DNA from: Chloroflexi bacterium HGW-Chloroflexi-10
GTDB lineage: Bacteria > Chloroflexota > Anaerolineae > Anaerolineales > Anaerolineaceae
Assembly: GCA_002840755.1 (NCBI GenBank)
Contig: PHBZ01000047.1
Span: forward strand, 1-44,503
Direction of reading: 5' to 3'
Length of the DNA stretch: 44,503 nucleotides
The notes under the pieces are model-generated. The model saw nothing but the letters and a program-made list of their open reading frames with translations, was not told the DNA's origin and made no database searches. Each line of letters starts with the position of its first letter. Within the stretch, counting starts at the first letter, position 1. Of this stretch, positions 8,392-15,858 are shown one piece after another. Position numbers and translations under genes: made by a program.

Positions 8392-10767
8392 TTTGAATTG
8401 GTTCACGATTTGTTGTAAATGATGCGCCATATCCGCCAAAGACTGAGCGGAAGCGGTTACTTCTTCCACCTGCGCGCTCATCTCTTCCGCGCTGGCACTG
8501 ACCTCTTCAATGGCCGCGCTGTTTTCCTCGCTGACGCTGGCAATATTCTCGATTGCCTCGGTGACCTCACTGGAATTTGCGGACATTTCTTCCGTAGCGG
8601 CCGTGTTTTCTTCCACCACTGCCGAAACCGAGTCCACCGCGCTAACCAGCTCATTGGCAGAAGCGCTCATCCGTTGGCTGGCTTCACCTGCGAGAACAGC
8701 CTGTTTGTTGACGGCTTCGGCTGCTGTAAGAATGTCTACCAGGGCTTCGCCGGCTTTGCTGGCGTTTACAACCCCCAAATCCACTTCCTTTGAACCCTCG
8801 TCCATGGCTTTGACGGCTTCACTAACCGTCTTTTGAATACCGGAGATTAAAAGTCCGATCTCCTTGGTTGCCGTGCTGGATCGTTCGGCTAATTTACGCA
8901 CTTCGTCGGCCACCACGGCAAATCCCTTGCCATGTTCGCCGGCCCGGGCGGCCTCAATCGCGGCGTTTAGCGCCAGCAGATTGGTTTGTGAGGCAATGTC
9001 TTCAATGGTCACTACAATTGCGCCAATCTCTTTGGATCGTTTGCCCATTTCCTGCACTTTTTCAGCCGAAACATCAACCTTATTTTTGATACTTTGCATA
9101 CCGTTAAGAGTCTCTTCCACGGTCTTCGTGCCCTTATGGGCGGCTTCGGCAGCCGATGTTGAATCGCGCACTACGGTGTCCGCGTTACCAGCTACCTGGT
9201 CGATGGCGGCGGTAAGCGCTCCGGTTACCGTGGAAGCCCTGGTAATCGAGTGGTTTTGTTCCTGGGCGCCTTGCGCCACACCCCGGATGGCCCGTGACAT
9301 TTGTTCAATGATCGATGCGGTTTTTGTAATTGCCCGAGCCTGATCTGCAGTACCCCTGGCTACCTGCTGCACGGTAGCAGCGATCTGGCCTGTGGCCAGC
9401 CCGGCCTGATTAGCCGCTGAAGCGAGCTGCGTAGAGGCGGCGGTCAAAATGGTGGCGCTTTCAGACAGTTCATTGACGGTTTGATTCAAAGCAATCGTCA
9501 TTTGTTGAAAAGCCATGCTCAATTCATCCTTTTCCGATTTTGGATGGACAGTGATGGTCAAATCATTTTCGGAAATAGAATGGGCATGGTTACCCATTTC
9601 TTGCATATAGTTGATTAATCGGTCAAACGCTTTACCAAGGTCACCAATCTCATCCCTGCGTAACCGCACTGTGTCTTTTTTGGCCTCAGTCATGTTTCGC
9701 ACCAGATCCCCAACCGACAAGGCTTTACCAACGTCAACCACTGTTTTCAGAGGGTTTGTTATGCTGCGTGAGATGAAAATGCCTAAAACGCCTCCCAACA
9801 CTACAGCAACACTGACTGCAATAATTGTTACCAGAAGAGCCCGGGATACCGCGCTTGCGCTGGTTTGTTTTGAGGCATCTACCGCATCCCAACCGGCATC
9901 CTCCACTGACATGGCACTCTCTTGCATGGTTTGTCCGAGAAGCGCCATTTCATTGAAGATTTGATTGAGTTCGGTATCGTTTTTTACCCACTTTTGTGCG
10001 GCTTGAAAATAATCAGCAGTAGCCGCTTTCGCATCCGCAATTTTTTGTAAGTCCTCAGCGGCTGGGCTTACTTTTTTCAGCTCTGTATACAGCGTTTCCA
10101 GCCTGTAAATTCCTTTTTCCAATTCTATAAAATACACCTTATCTTTATACATCATATATTTGTTCTGATTCAGGCGCATTTCGAGGGTTGTATTCCAGAT
10201 ATCAACGACAATAGGGAGTGCCAACAGGGATTGCTCATCGCTATTCTGGATAACTTTGCTGTAGTAAGCTTTTGCCAGGTCAATAACTGTTTGACCATCT
10301 TGCTCCATTATTTTGGCCATTTCTGTATTGGTTGTCAGTTTTTCAACACCGCTGTTATACAGATCCCGGTACTGTTGGGTAATGGCACGGGTTTCTTGCG
10401 ATTTTTGTAACAGATCTTCGTCATTGTAGTTTTGGGCCAATGTATCCAATTCATTCAATGCTGCTAATACCTGGTCAATATTGTTCATCGCAGATTGCAG
10501 ATATTCGGCCTCTTCCAACCGTGAATCGGTGACAGCCAATAAAAACATCTTTTCATTCATACTTGTGCGTAGGGCGTAGCGTTCCACGGCTGTTGCATTT
10601 TTTACCGAGGGAACGCGCTGATCAGTAATTTCAAGCAATACGCCGTTGATGTTCATCAAGTTGATATAACTTATTCCACCCAGGGCAAGCCCGATAAAAA
10701 TCGATAATCCAATAAAAGTGACCAGGAGTTTGACTCCCATCCGCAAGTTGTTGAACCAGGAAAGCAT
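8380..10767 (-). CDS. Methyl-accepting chemotaxis protein
   Basis: This 795-residue transmembrane receptor feeds CheA/CheW signalling. TM1 spans about 11-33, a large all-helical extracytoplasmic sensor about 34-308 (size suggests a helical bimodular or 4HB-type domain), and TM2 about 309-332. A HAMP domain follows at about 333-388, with a second HAMP-like unit at about 390-440. The signalling coiled-coil carries the highly conserved tip DIASQTNLLALNAAIEAARA near residue 600. Long Ala/Glu heptads flank it, with methylatable Glu/Gln pairs. There is no C-terminal NWETF-type CheR tether. GGAGG precedes the ATG by 4 nt. It is an isolated receptor with no che genes nearby. The ligand is unknown. 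Confidence 0.95.
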   Translation of the reverse strand: MLSWFNNLRMGVKLLVTFIGLSIFIGLALGGISYINLMNINGVLLEITDQRVPSVKNATAVERYALRTSMNEKMFLLAVTDSRLEEAEYLQSAMNNIDQVLAALNELDTLAQNYNDEDLLQKSQETRAITQQYRDLYNSGVEKLTTNTEMAKIMEQDGQTVIDLAKAYYSKVIQNSDEQSLLALPIVVDIWNTTLEMRLNQNKYMMYKDKVYFIELEKGIYRLETLYTELKKVSPAAEDLQKIADAKAATADYFQAAQKWVKNDTELNQIFNEMALLGQTMQESAMSVEDAGWDAVDASKQTSASAVSRALLVTIIAVSVAVVLGGVLGIFISRSITNPLKTVVDVGKALSVGDLVRNMTEAKKDTVRLRRDEIGDLGKAFDRLINYMQEMGNHAHSISENDLTITVHPKSEKDELSMAFQQMTIALNQTVNELSESATILTAASTQLASAANQAGLATGQIAATVQQVARGTADQARAITKTASIIEQMSRAIRGVAQGAQEQNHSITRASTVTGALTAAIDQVAGNADTVVRDSTSAAEAAHKGTKTVEETLNGMQSIKNKVDVSAEKVQEMGKRSKEIGAIVVTIEDIASQTNLLALNAAIEAARAGEHGKGFAVVADEVRKLAERSSTATKEIGLLISGIQKTVSEAVKAMDEGSKEVDLGVVNASKAGEALVDILTAAEAVNKQAVLAGEASQRMSASANELVSAVDSVSAVVEENTAATEEMSANSSEVTEAIENIASVSEENSAAIEEVSASAEEMSAQVEEVTASAQSLADMAHHLQQIVNQFKLKV

Positions 10768-11201
10768 TTATCCTCCATGAAGTGCTGTAGATTCCGACAG
10801 ACGTTTTAGTGATACCTTTATCCGGTTCGTCAAACCGCTGAGGCATTTTTACTGGTATTGAAATTTTTATAAAACAAGTATTGGGTATAGAAAATGTTAC
10901 GGCAGATATATTTCTTTCTGTCCTAATCATTTTCCCAATAGAATAAATTCACAATCGCTCTAAAAATACCCGATTTAGCGATTTCTTGCCATAAAAATTG
11001 GATAAAAACACGTTATCCTATACATTATCCCCGGAACCATCATTTGAATTCATTCTGCAATATAGCCAGATGAATATATTTCAGTCAACAAAAAATTCCG
11101 CAATAATTATCACGTCTCAGATAATTCCTATTTACGCAATTACAACCGGCTTCACTGTAAAATTAAGCTAAACAACCGATAAAGCCTGGGTGGACATTTT
11201 C
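10768..11201. other. Intergenic region between the chemoreceptor and aroF
   Basis: This is 434 AT-rich bases without a credible gene. It must contain the chemoreceptor promoter (minus strand). A 10-bp stem with a 2-nt bulge (AATCGC...GCGATT, 10953-10983) and a small hairpin CGGTT-CGTCA-AACCG near 10822 are visible. I found no U-tract terminator for aroF and no recognisable riboswitch. Confidence 0.5.
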
Positions 11202-12224
11202 TCAAGCCATTGTCCGGTCAATGGCTGCGGCAATTTTGCGGATATCCTTTACCATGGCAGCGAACCGTTCCGGCTTGAGCGATTGTCCGCCATCAGAAAG
11301 AGCTTCATCGGGGTGCGGGTGCACTTCGATTTCTAAGCCATCCGCGCCGGCAGCGATTGCGGCTTTCGCCACGCTTTCTACCAGTTCCCATTTGCCGGTC
11401 GCATGGCTGGGGTCGCCAAAGACCGGCAGGTGACTGAGGTTTTTGAGTACCGGGATAGCGTTGATATCAAATGTGTTGCGTGTAGATGGTTCAAAAGAAC
11501 GGATGCCGCGCTCACACAGAATTACCTGATGGTTGCCGTGTGAGAGGATGTATTCAGCCGCCATGAGCAGTTCATCAACGGTAGCCATCATACTGCGCTT
11601 GAGTAATACCGGGCGCTGCGCTTCCCCGGCTGCATGCAGCAGCGCAAAATTTTGCATGTTGCGCGCGCCAATCTGCAAGATATCCGCATAGCTGCTTACC
11701 AGAGGAATGGCATCCGGTTCCATCACCTCAGTTACCACTGGTAAACCGGTCTCTTCGCGTGCCAACGCCAGCAGTTCCAACCCTGCCTCACCCATCCCCT
11801 GAAAGGCATAGGGTGAGGTGCGTGGCTTGAAAGCCCCACCGCGCAGCAGATGCGCACCGGCTTCTTTAACCGCATGCGCCGTTTCCAGCAACTGGCTGCG
11901 GCTTTCCACCGAACACGGCCCGGCAATGATGGTTATCCCATTACCGCCAATCGTTACCCCGCCGACCGTAAGCACGGTATCAAAAGGATGAAACGCTTGG
12001 CTGGCCAGTTTGTAAGGCTTATTCACCAGTTCCACCCGCGATACACCATTTAATTGTTCCAGCAGAGCAGTATTCAGAATATGTGTATTCGTGTGTTTGT
12101 TCAGGCCAATCACGGTGTGCTCGGTGCCTTCCATGATATAAGTTTGGCAGCCCATTTGTTCGGTCTGGGCAACCACATGGCGGATTTGCGCCGGAGTGGC
12201 ATTGTTTTTCATTACAATAATCAT
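11202..12224 (-). CDS. aroF: 3-deoxy-7-phosphoheptulonate (DAHP) synthase, type I-beta with N-terminal regulatory domain
   Basis: The 340-residue enzyme condenses phosphoenolpyruvate and erythrose 4-phosphate, the first step of the shikimate pathway. Residues 1-70 form the ferredoxin-like/ACT-type regulatory domain (MIIVMKNNATPAQIRHVV) known in the Thermotoga-type enzymes. The barrel carries IIAGPCSVES, LRGGAFKPRTSPYAFQG, IGARNMQNF, KRSMMAT, CERGIRSFE, FGDPSHATG and GLEIEVHPHPDEALSDGGQS, covering the substrate- and metal-binding positions. CAGGAA precedes the ATG. It lies 84 bp after pheA on the same strand with no terminator between them, so it should share the phenylalanine attenuator described upstream of pheA. 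Confidence 0.95.
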   Translation of the reverse strand: MIIVMKNNATPAQIRHVVAQTEQMGCQTYIMEGTEHTVIGLNKHTNTHILNTALLEQLNGVSRVELVNKPYKLASQAFHPFDTVLTVGGVTIGGNGITIIAGPCSVESRSQLLETAHAVKEAGAHLLRGGAFKPRTSPYAFQGMGEAGLELLALAREETGLPVVTEVMEPDAIPLVSSYADILQIGARNMQNFALLHAAGEAQRPVLLKRSMMATVDELLMAAEYILSHGNHQVILCERGIRSFEPSTRNTFDINAIPVLKNLSHLPVFGDPSHATGKWELVESVAKAAIAAGADGLEIEVHPHPDEALSDGGQSLKPERFAAMVKDIRKIAAAIDRTMA

Positions 12225-12308
12225 CTTTTATTTCCTGTTTCTGTTTGAACTAACTAAATTTTTCGTCAGATTCTTCTATGCGGTACTGTGCGCGATATAT
12301 TCTTTTCC

Positions 12309-13157
12309 TCACAACCCGCCATTTTCAGCGTTCGGCTCGGCAGTTACCACCGCCTGATAAGAACCCAGCAGCTTCAAAAACGAAGCTCGTCGCAGCACGC
12401 CCATCAAGGCATCCTCACATTTGGGGTCCTGGGCATGTCCTTCAAAATCGACAAAGAAGAGGTATTGCCAGGGTTTGTTCAGGCGTGGGCGCGATTCAAT
12501 CTTGCTCAGGTTAATGCTGCGTTTGGCAAACTCTCCCAGGCATTCGTAGAGCACTCCCGGTGTATGTGAGGTGGCGAAAACAATCGAAGTTTTATTTTTT
12601 TGGGCGCGTGGTGCCTTTTGGTAGGAGAGCAGAAAAAAGCGGGTGAAGTTAAAAGGGAAATCTTCTATACCCTGATCCAGAATTTCCAGGTTGTAAAGCT
12701 CAGCTGCCAACGCACTGGCAATCACCGCCACACCCGCTTCGGGGTTGGCCGCCAGGTCGCGGGCACTGCCGGCGGTATCAAAAGCCGGTTCGCTGATTAA
12801 CCCATGCCGGCCCAGGTAGCGCTGGCACTGCGCCAATGCTTGCGGATGTGAACGCACACGTTGGATGTCTTTCATCGGTGTTCCCGGAAGGCTCATCAGG
12901 TTATGCCGTACTCGTAAAACCACCTCGGCATAAATAGTCAGATCGTGCTCTACCAACAGTTCGTAACTCTGGTTGACAGCGCCGGCCACAGCATTCTCAA
13001 TTGGCAGCAAGGCAAAATCCGCTGTTTGGTTCTCCACCGCGCTGAACAAATCCTGAAAGCTGTTGCAAGGCAATCCATCTGCCTCATTTCCAAAATACTG
13101 GCGCAGCGCTTCCTCGGAATATGCGCCATTGATGCCTTGAAATGCTACTCGGTTCAT
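12309..13157 (-). CDS. pheA: Prephenate dehydratase with C-terminal ACT domain
   Basis: The protein has 282 residues and converts prephenate to phenylpyruvate for phenylalanine synthesis. The catalytic domain (about 1-180) begins MNRVAFQGINGAYSEEA and contains PIENAVAG, the H-P-Q-A-L-A-Q segment and the conserved NFTRF. The ACT domain (about 195-275) carries the ESRP motif (KIESRP) that binds phenylalanine for feedback inhibition. The frame is open for 51 codons further upstream, but that stretch is the attenuator leader. The ATG at 13157 follows AGGAGAGACA and matches the family N-terminus. It is a monofunctional dehydratase without a chorismate mutase domain. Expression is predicted to be controlled by the leader-peptide attenuator at 13201-13408. 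Confidence 0.95.
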   Translation of the reverse strand: MNRVAFQGINGAYSEEALRQYFGNEADGLPCNSFQDLFSAVENQTADFALLPIENAVAGAVNQSYELLVEHDLTIYAEVVLRVRHNLMSLPGTPMKDIQRVRSHPQALAQCQRYLGRHGLISEPAFDTAGSARDLAANPEAGVAVIASALAAELYNLEILDQGIEDFPFNFTRFFLLSYQKAPRAQKNKTSIVFATSHTPGVLYECLGEFAKRSINLSKIESRPRLNKPWQYLFFVDFEGHAQDPKCEDALMGVLRRASFLKLLGSYQAVVTAEPNAENGGL

Positions 13158-13200
13158 TGTCTCTCCTGTGTTCTTTCTTTTGAATAGGTGCAGCGGATAA

Positions 13201-13236
13201 TAAAAAAACGTGAAGCGTCTGGCTGCTTCACGTTTT
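13201..13236 (-). terminator. Attenuator terminator in the pheA leader
   Basis: Read on the minus strand, AAAACGTGAAGC and GCTTCACGTTTT form a 12-bp perfect stem with an 8-nt loop, followed by a run of seven T. It is an intrinsic terminator placed between the leader-peptide stop and the pheA start. Its 5' arm is also complementary to leader bases 13279-13292, so a competing antiterminator can form. Confidence 0.9.
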
Positions 13237-13264
13237 GGGGTTCCTTGCTTTTTTCTAAACCGGG

Positions 13265-13345
13265 TTACCTGCTTTGCGACATGAAACAACCATCTTGCGG
13301 ATGGGGCCAAAAAAAGCGGGTAAAGGAGAAGGTGTTTTGTCGCAT
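13265..13345 (-). CDS. Phenylalanine-rich leader peptide of the pheA attenuator
   Basis: The reading frame runs from ATG at 13345 to TAA at 13265-13267 and encodes 26 residues. It contains Phe at positions 6, 8, 11, 12 and 21; residues 1-13 read MRQNTFSFTRFFW. It starts about 29 nt after the predicted transcription start. No strong Shine-Dalgarno is present; CTGAG is the best candidate. In the classical model, a ribosome stalled on codons 6-12 for lack of Phe-tRNA covers the protector arm (13331-13343), so bases 13279-13292 pair with the terminator 5' arm and pheA is read. A ribosome that reaches the stop masks codons 19-23 and termination follows. Confidence 0.8.
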   Translation of the reverse strand: MRQNTFSFTRFFWPHPQDGCFMSQSR

Positions 13346-13379
13346 GTTTTCTCAGGGGGTACAGTTTTTATTGTCCGTC

Positions 13380-13408
13380 ATTGTAAAGGATTGTCTGATA
13401 GAAGTCAA
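13380..13408 (-). promoter_or_regulatory. Sigma-70-type promoter of the pheA-aroF operon
   Basis: The -35 box TTGACT (13403-13408), exactly 17 bp of spacer and the -10 box TACAAT (13380-13385) form a near-consensus promoter. It begins 4 bp after the leuS stop codon. The predicted start is near 13373, giving a leader of about 216 nt before pheA. Confidence 0.85.
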
Positions 13409-13411
13409 GGA

Positions 13412-15772
13412 CTACTTCACGACAAAATTAATGGTTTTCGCCTGAATGTAGATTACCTTACGCACTTCGCCTTCGCCGAGGTGTTTGGCAACGGTTTCCA
13501 GGGCACGGGCGGCAGTTTCTACTTCGGGTTGGCCGGCTTCACGCGCAATGGTGACAGTCCCGCGCAGTTTACCATTTACCTGCACCGGAATCTCTATGGT
13601 GTCTTCTTTGATCAGAGCCGGGTCAATCTGCGGCCATTGGGTGGCATGTACACTGCCACTGCCGCCCAGTTTTTTCCAGGCTTCTTCGGCAAAGAAGGGG
13701 GCCAGGGGGGCAATCGCTTGCACCAGCATGCGCAGGTCAACCGGGTGAACCGAACCGCCGTTGTCTGAGATGCCGTTAAGCGTCTCCATCAACTTGGCTA
13801 CTGCGGTATTGAACTTGAAATTCGGCAGGTCTTTGCCTACTTTATCCACTGCTTTGTGGATAATAGCTTTCATTTCGGTTGAGCTTGGCTGTTGGGTACC
13901 AGCCTGTGTATCTACCAGGCGTTCAAAGCGTTCCAGAAAGCGTTTCACACCCAGCAAGGCGCGTTCGTTCCAGGCCATGGTGGCGTCAAAAGGCCCCATG
14001 AACATCATATAACAGCGGGTTACATCGGTGCCGAAATCTTTGATAATATCATCCGGCACAATGACGTTTCCGCGGCTTTTGCTCATGCGCTGGTTGTCCG
14101 GTCCCAGAATAACACCGTGCGACATGCGCCGGTAATACGGTTCTGGAATCCCCGCCGGCACAGCACCGATATCATGCAGGAACTGGTAAATAAAGCGCGA
14201 ATATAACAAATGCAGGGTGTTGTGCTCATCACCGCCAATATAAAGATCCACTGGCATCCAGTATTCCAGCTTTTTCATATCGGCCAGTACCTGGTCATTG
14301 TGCGGATCTACATAGCGCAAGAAGTACCAATCCGAGCCAGCCCAGTTAGGCATGGTGTCGGTTTCACGGCGGGCTGGTTTTCCGCATTTGGGACAAGAGG
14401 TGCGCACCCACTCTTCAATGTTTGCCAGGGGACTTTCCCCGGTATCGGTGGGTTCGTATTTCTCCACTTCCGGCAGGCGAATGGGCAACTCGGATTCTGG
14501 CGCAGGTGTCCAGCCGCAATCCTGGCAGTAAATCATCGGGATGGGTTCACCCCAATAGTGCTGCCGGCTGAAAATCCAATCGCGCAGGTGGTAAGAGACC
14601 GTCGCTTCACCTTTTTGTTGATCTTTCAACCACTGAATTGCGGTTGGAATAGCTTCTTTCACCGGCAGCCCGTTGATTGGCTCGGAATTGATCATCACGC
14701 CTTCGTGCTCAGGGTAAGCCGCCGTATCAAAATCCCAAGGTGTAGGAGGTTGGATAATTGGCAGAATCTCAATACCGTACTTGCTGGCAAAATCCCAGTC
14801 GCGCTGGTCATGGCCCGGCACCGACATAATCGCGCCGGTTCCATAACTGAGCAGGACAAAATCGGAGATCCATACCGGCACTTCGCGTCCATTGGCCGGG
14901 TTAGTTGCCGTCAAACCGCTGAAGACACCGGTTTTTTCATAGGTGACTTCCTGGCGTTCCATATCCGATTTTCCCCGGCTGGTTTCTACATAAGCCGCCA
15001 CTCCGGGCTGCTTCATGCAGTATTTTTCTACCAGCGGATGCTCGGGCGCCAGTACCATAAAGGTGCAGCCCCATAGGGTGTCCGGACGGGTGGTAAAGAC
15101 TTCCAGGTCTTCTTCCTTGCCTGTCAGTTGGAAATGAACTTTTGCGCCTTCGCTACGTCCAATCCAGTTTATCTGGGCAGCTTTTACTTTTTCAATAAAA
15201 TCTGTCTTTTCCAAACCACTGATCAAGCGATCTGCATACGCGGTAATCTTAACTACCCATTGGCTGATGCGCCGGCGTGTAGTGGGTGAACCGCAGCGTT
15301 CGCAGTTGCCATTTACCACTTCTTCGTTGGCCAACCCAACTTTACAGCTGGGACACCAATTGATTGGCATTTCTACTTTGTAAGCTAACCCTTTTTCAAA
15401 CAGTTTGATGAAAATCCATTGCGTCCATTTGTAATAACTGGGGTCGGTGGTGTTCACTTCGCGTTCGAAATCAAAGGAAAGACCCAGGCGCTCCATTTGT
15501 TGTTTAAAGGTGGCAGTGTTTTCCGCAGTTACATCATGCGGTTTACGGCCGGTTTTGATTGCGTAGTTTTCAGTCGGAAGACCGAAAGCATCCCAACCAA
15601 TCGGGAAAAGCACGTTTTTACCCTGCATTCGTTGAAAGCGGGCGTAAACGTCCGCGCCGGAAAAAGTAAAAGCGTGGCCAATGTGCAGTCCCGAACCGGA
15701 TGGGTAGGGGAATTCAACCAGCACATACTTTTTCTCGCGTGAGTCGAAGTCGGTCGCGTGCCTGTGAGTCAT
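13412..15772 (-). CDS. leuS: Leucyl-tRNA synthetase
   Basis: This 786-residue class I synthetase attaches leucine to tRNA-Leu. HIGH appears as GLHIGH near residue 31, and the KMSKS loop as RMSKSRGN. A zinc ribbon CPSC...CERCG lies at about 145-165, and a second CPKCG pair comes later. The CP1 editing domain contains TTRPDTLWG. The C-terminal anticodon-binding domain ends INFVVK. AAAGGAGGAAC precedes the ATG. The N-terminus lacks the roughly 30 residues with a K-W-Q-x-x-W helix usual before FPYPSG. The catalytic core reads PTENYAIKTG rather than the common PAENAAI. These traits resemble LeuRS variants seen in some candidate-phyla bacteria; foreign origin is possible but unproven. Confidence 0.95.
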   Translation of the reverse strand: MTHRHATDFDSREKKYVLVEFPYPSGSGLHIGHAFTFSGADVYARFQRMQGKNVLFPIGWDAFGLPTENYAIKTGRKPHDVTAENTATFKQQMERLGLSFDFEREVNTTDPSYYKWTQWIFIKLFEKGLAYKVEMPINWCPSCKVGLANEEVVNGNCERCGSPTTRRRISQWVVKITAYADRLISGLEKTDFIEKVKAAQINWIGRSEGAKVHFQLTGKEEDLEVFTTRPDTLWGCTFMVLAPEHPLVEKYCMKQPGVAAYVETSRGKSDMERQEVTYEKTGVFSGLTATNPANGREVPVWISDFVLLSYGTGAIMSVPGHDQRDWDFASKYGIEILPIIQPPTPWDFDTAAYPEHEGVMINSEPINGLPVKEAIPTAIQWLKDQQKGEATVSYHLRDWIFSRQHYWGEPIPMIYCQDCGWTPAPESELPIRLPEVEKYEPTDTGESPLANIEEWVRTSCPKCGKPARRETDTMPNWAGSDWYFLRYVDPHNDQVLADMKKLEYWMPVDLYIGGDEHNTLHLLYSRFIYQFLHDIGAVPAGIPEPYYRRMSHGVILGPDNQRMSKSRGNVIVPDDIIKDFGTDVTRCYMMFMGPFDATMAWNERALLGVKRFLERFERLVDTQAGTQQPSSTEMKAIIHKAVDKVGKDLPNFKFNTAVAKLMETLNGISDNGGSVHPVDLRMLVQAIAPLAPFFAEEAWKKLGGSGSVHATQWPQIDPALIKEDTIEIPVQVNGKLRGTVTIAREAGQPEVETAARALETVAKHLGEGEVRKVIYIQAKTINFVVK

Positions 15773-15805
15773 AGTTCCTCCTTTTAAAATGTATTCAGAA
15801 ATTCT

Positions 15806-15824
15806 CCCAATTTTACTTTATAAG
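15806..15824 (-). repeat. 19-bp repeat upstream of leuS (copy 1)
   Basis: The plus-strand sequence CCCAATTTTACTTTATAAG occurs here, 34 bp before leuS, and again at 18009-18027 before the GT-C gene, both in the same orientation. On the minus strand it contains TATAAA and TAAAAT, so it may include a -10 element. Confidence 0.5.
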
Positions 15825-15858
15825 CGGGAAAACGGGGAAGGTGCGCTGCGGCTTTCTT

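Noticed and set aside
10768..10930. c-di-GMP (GEMM) riboswitch before the chemoreceptor
   Set aside because: Searched by eye because chemoreceptors are common targets, but the conserved CAAACC, ACGCAAAG and GGGTT elements are absent.
10631..10930. 99-codon minus ORF overlapping the chemoreceptor start
   Set aside because: It overlaps the receptor's leader and first codons in another frame, with no family resemblance.
13158..13411. T-box control of pheA
   Set aside because: No T-box core sequence; the Phe-rich ORF and the overlapping helices explain the terminator better.
14210..15076. 288-codon plus-strand ORF opposite leuS
   Set aside because: It is antisense to conserved LeuRS sequence; long only because of the codon composition of the real gene. 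The 159-codon plus ORF at 8864-9343 opposite the chemoreceptor is the same case.
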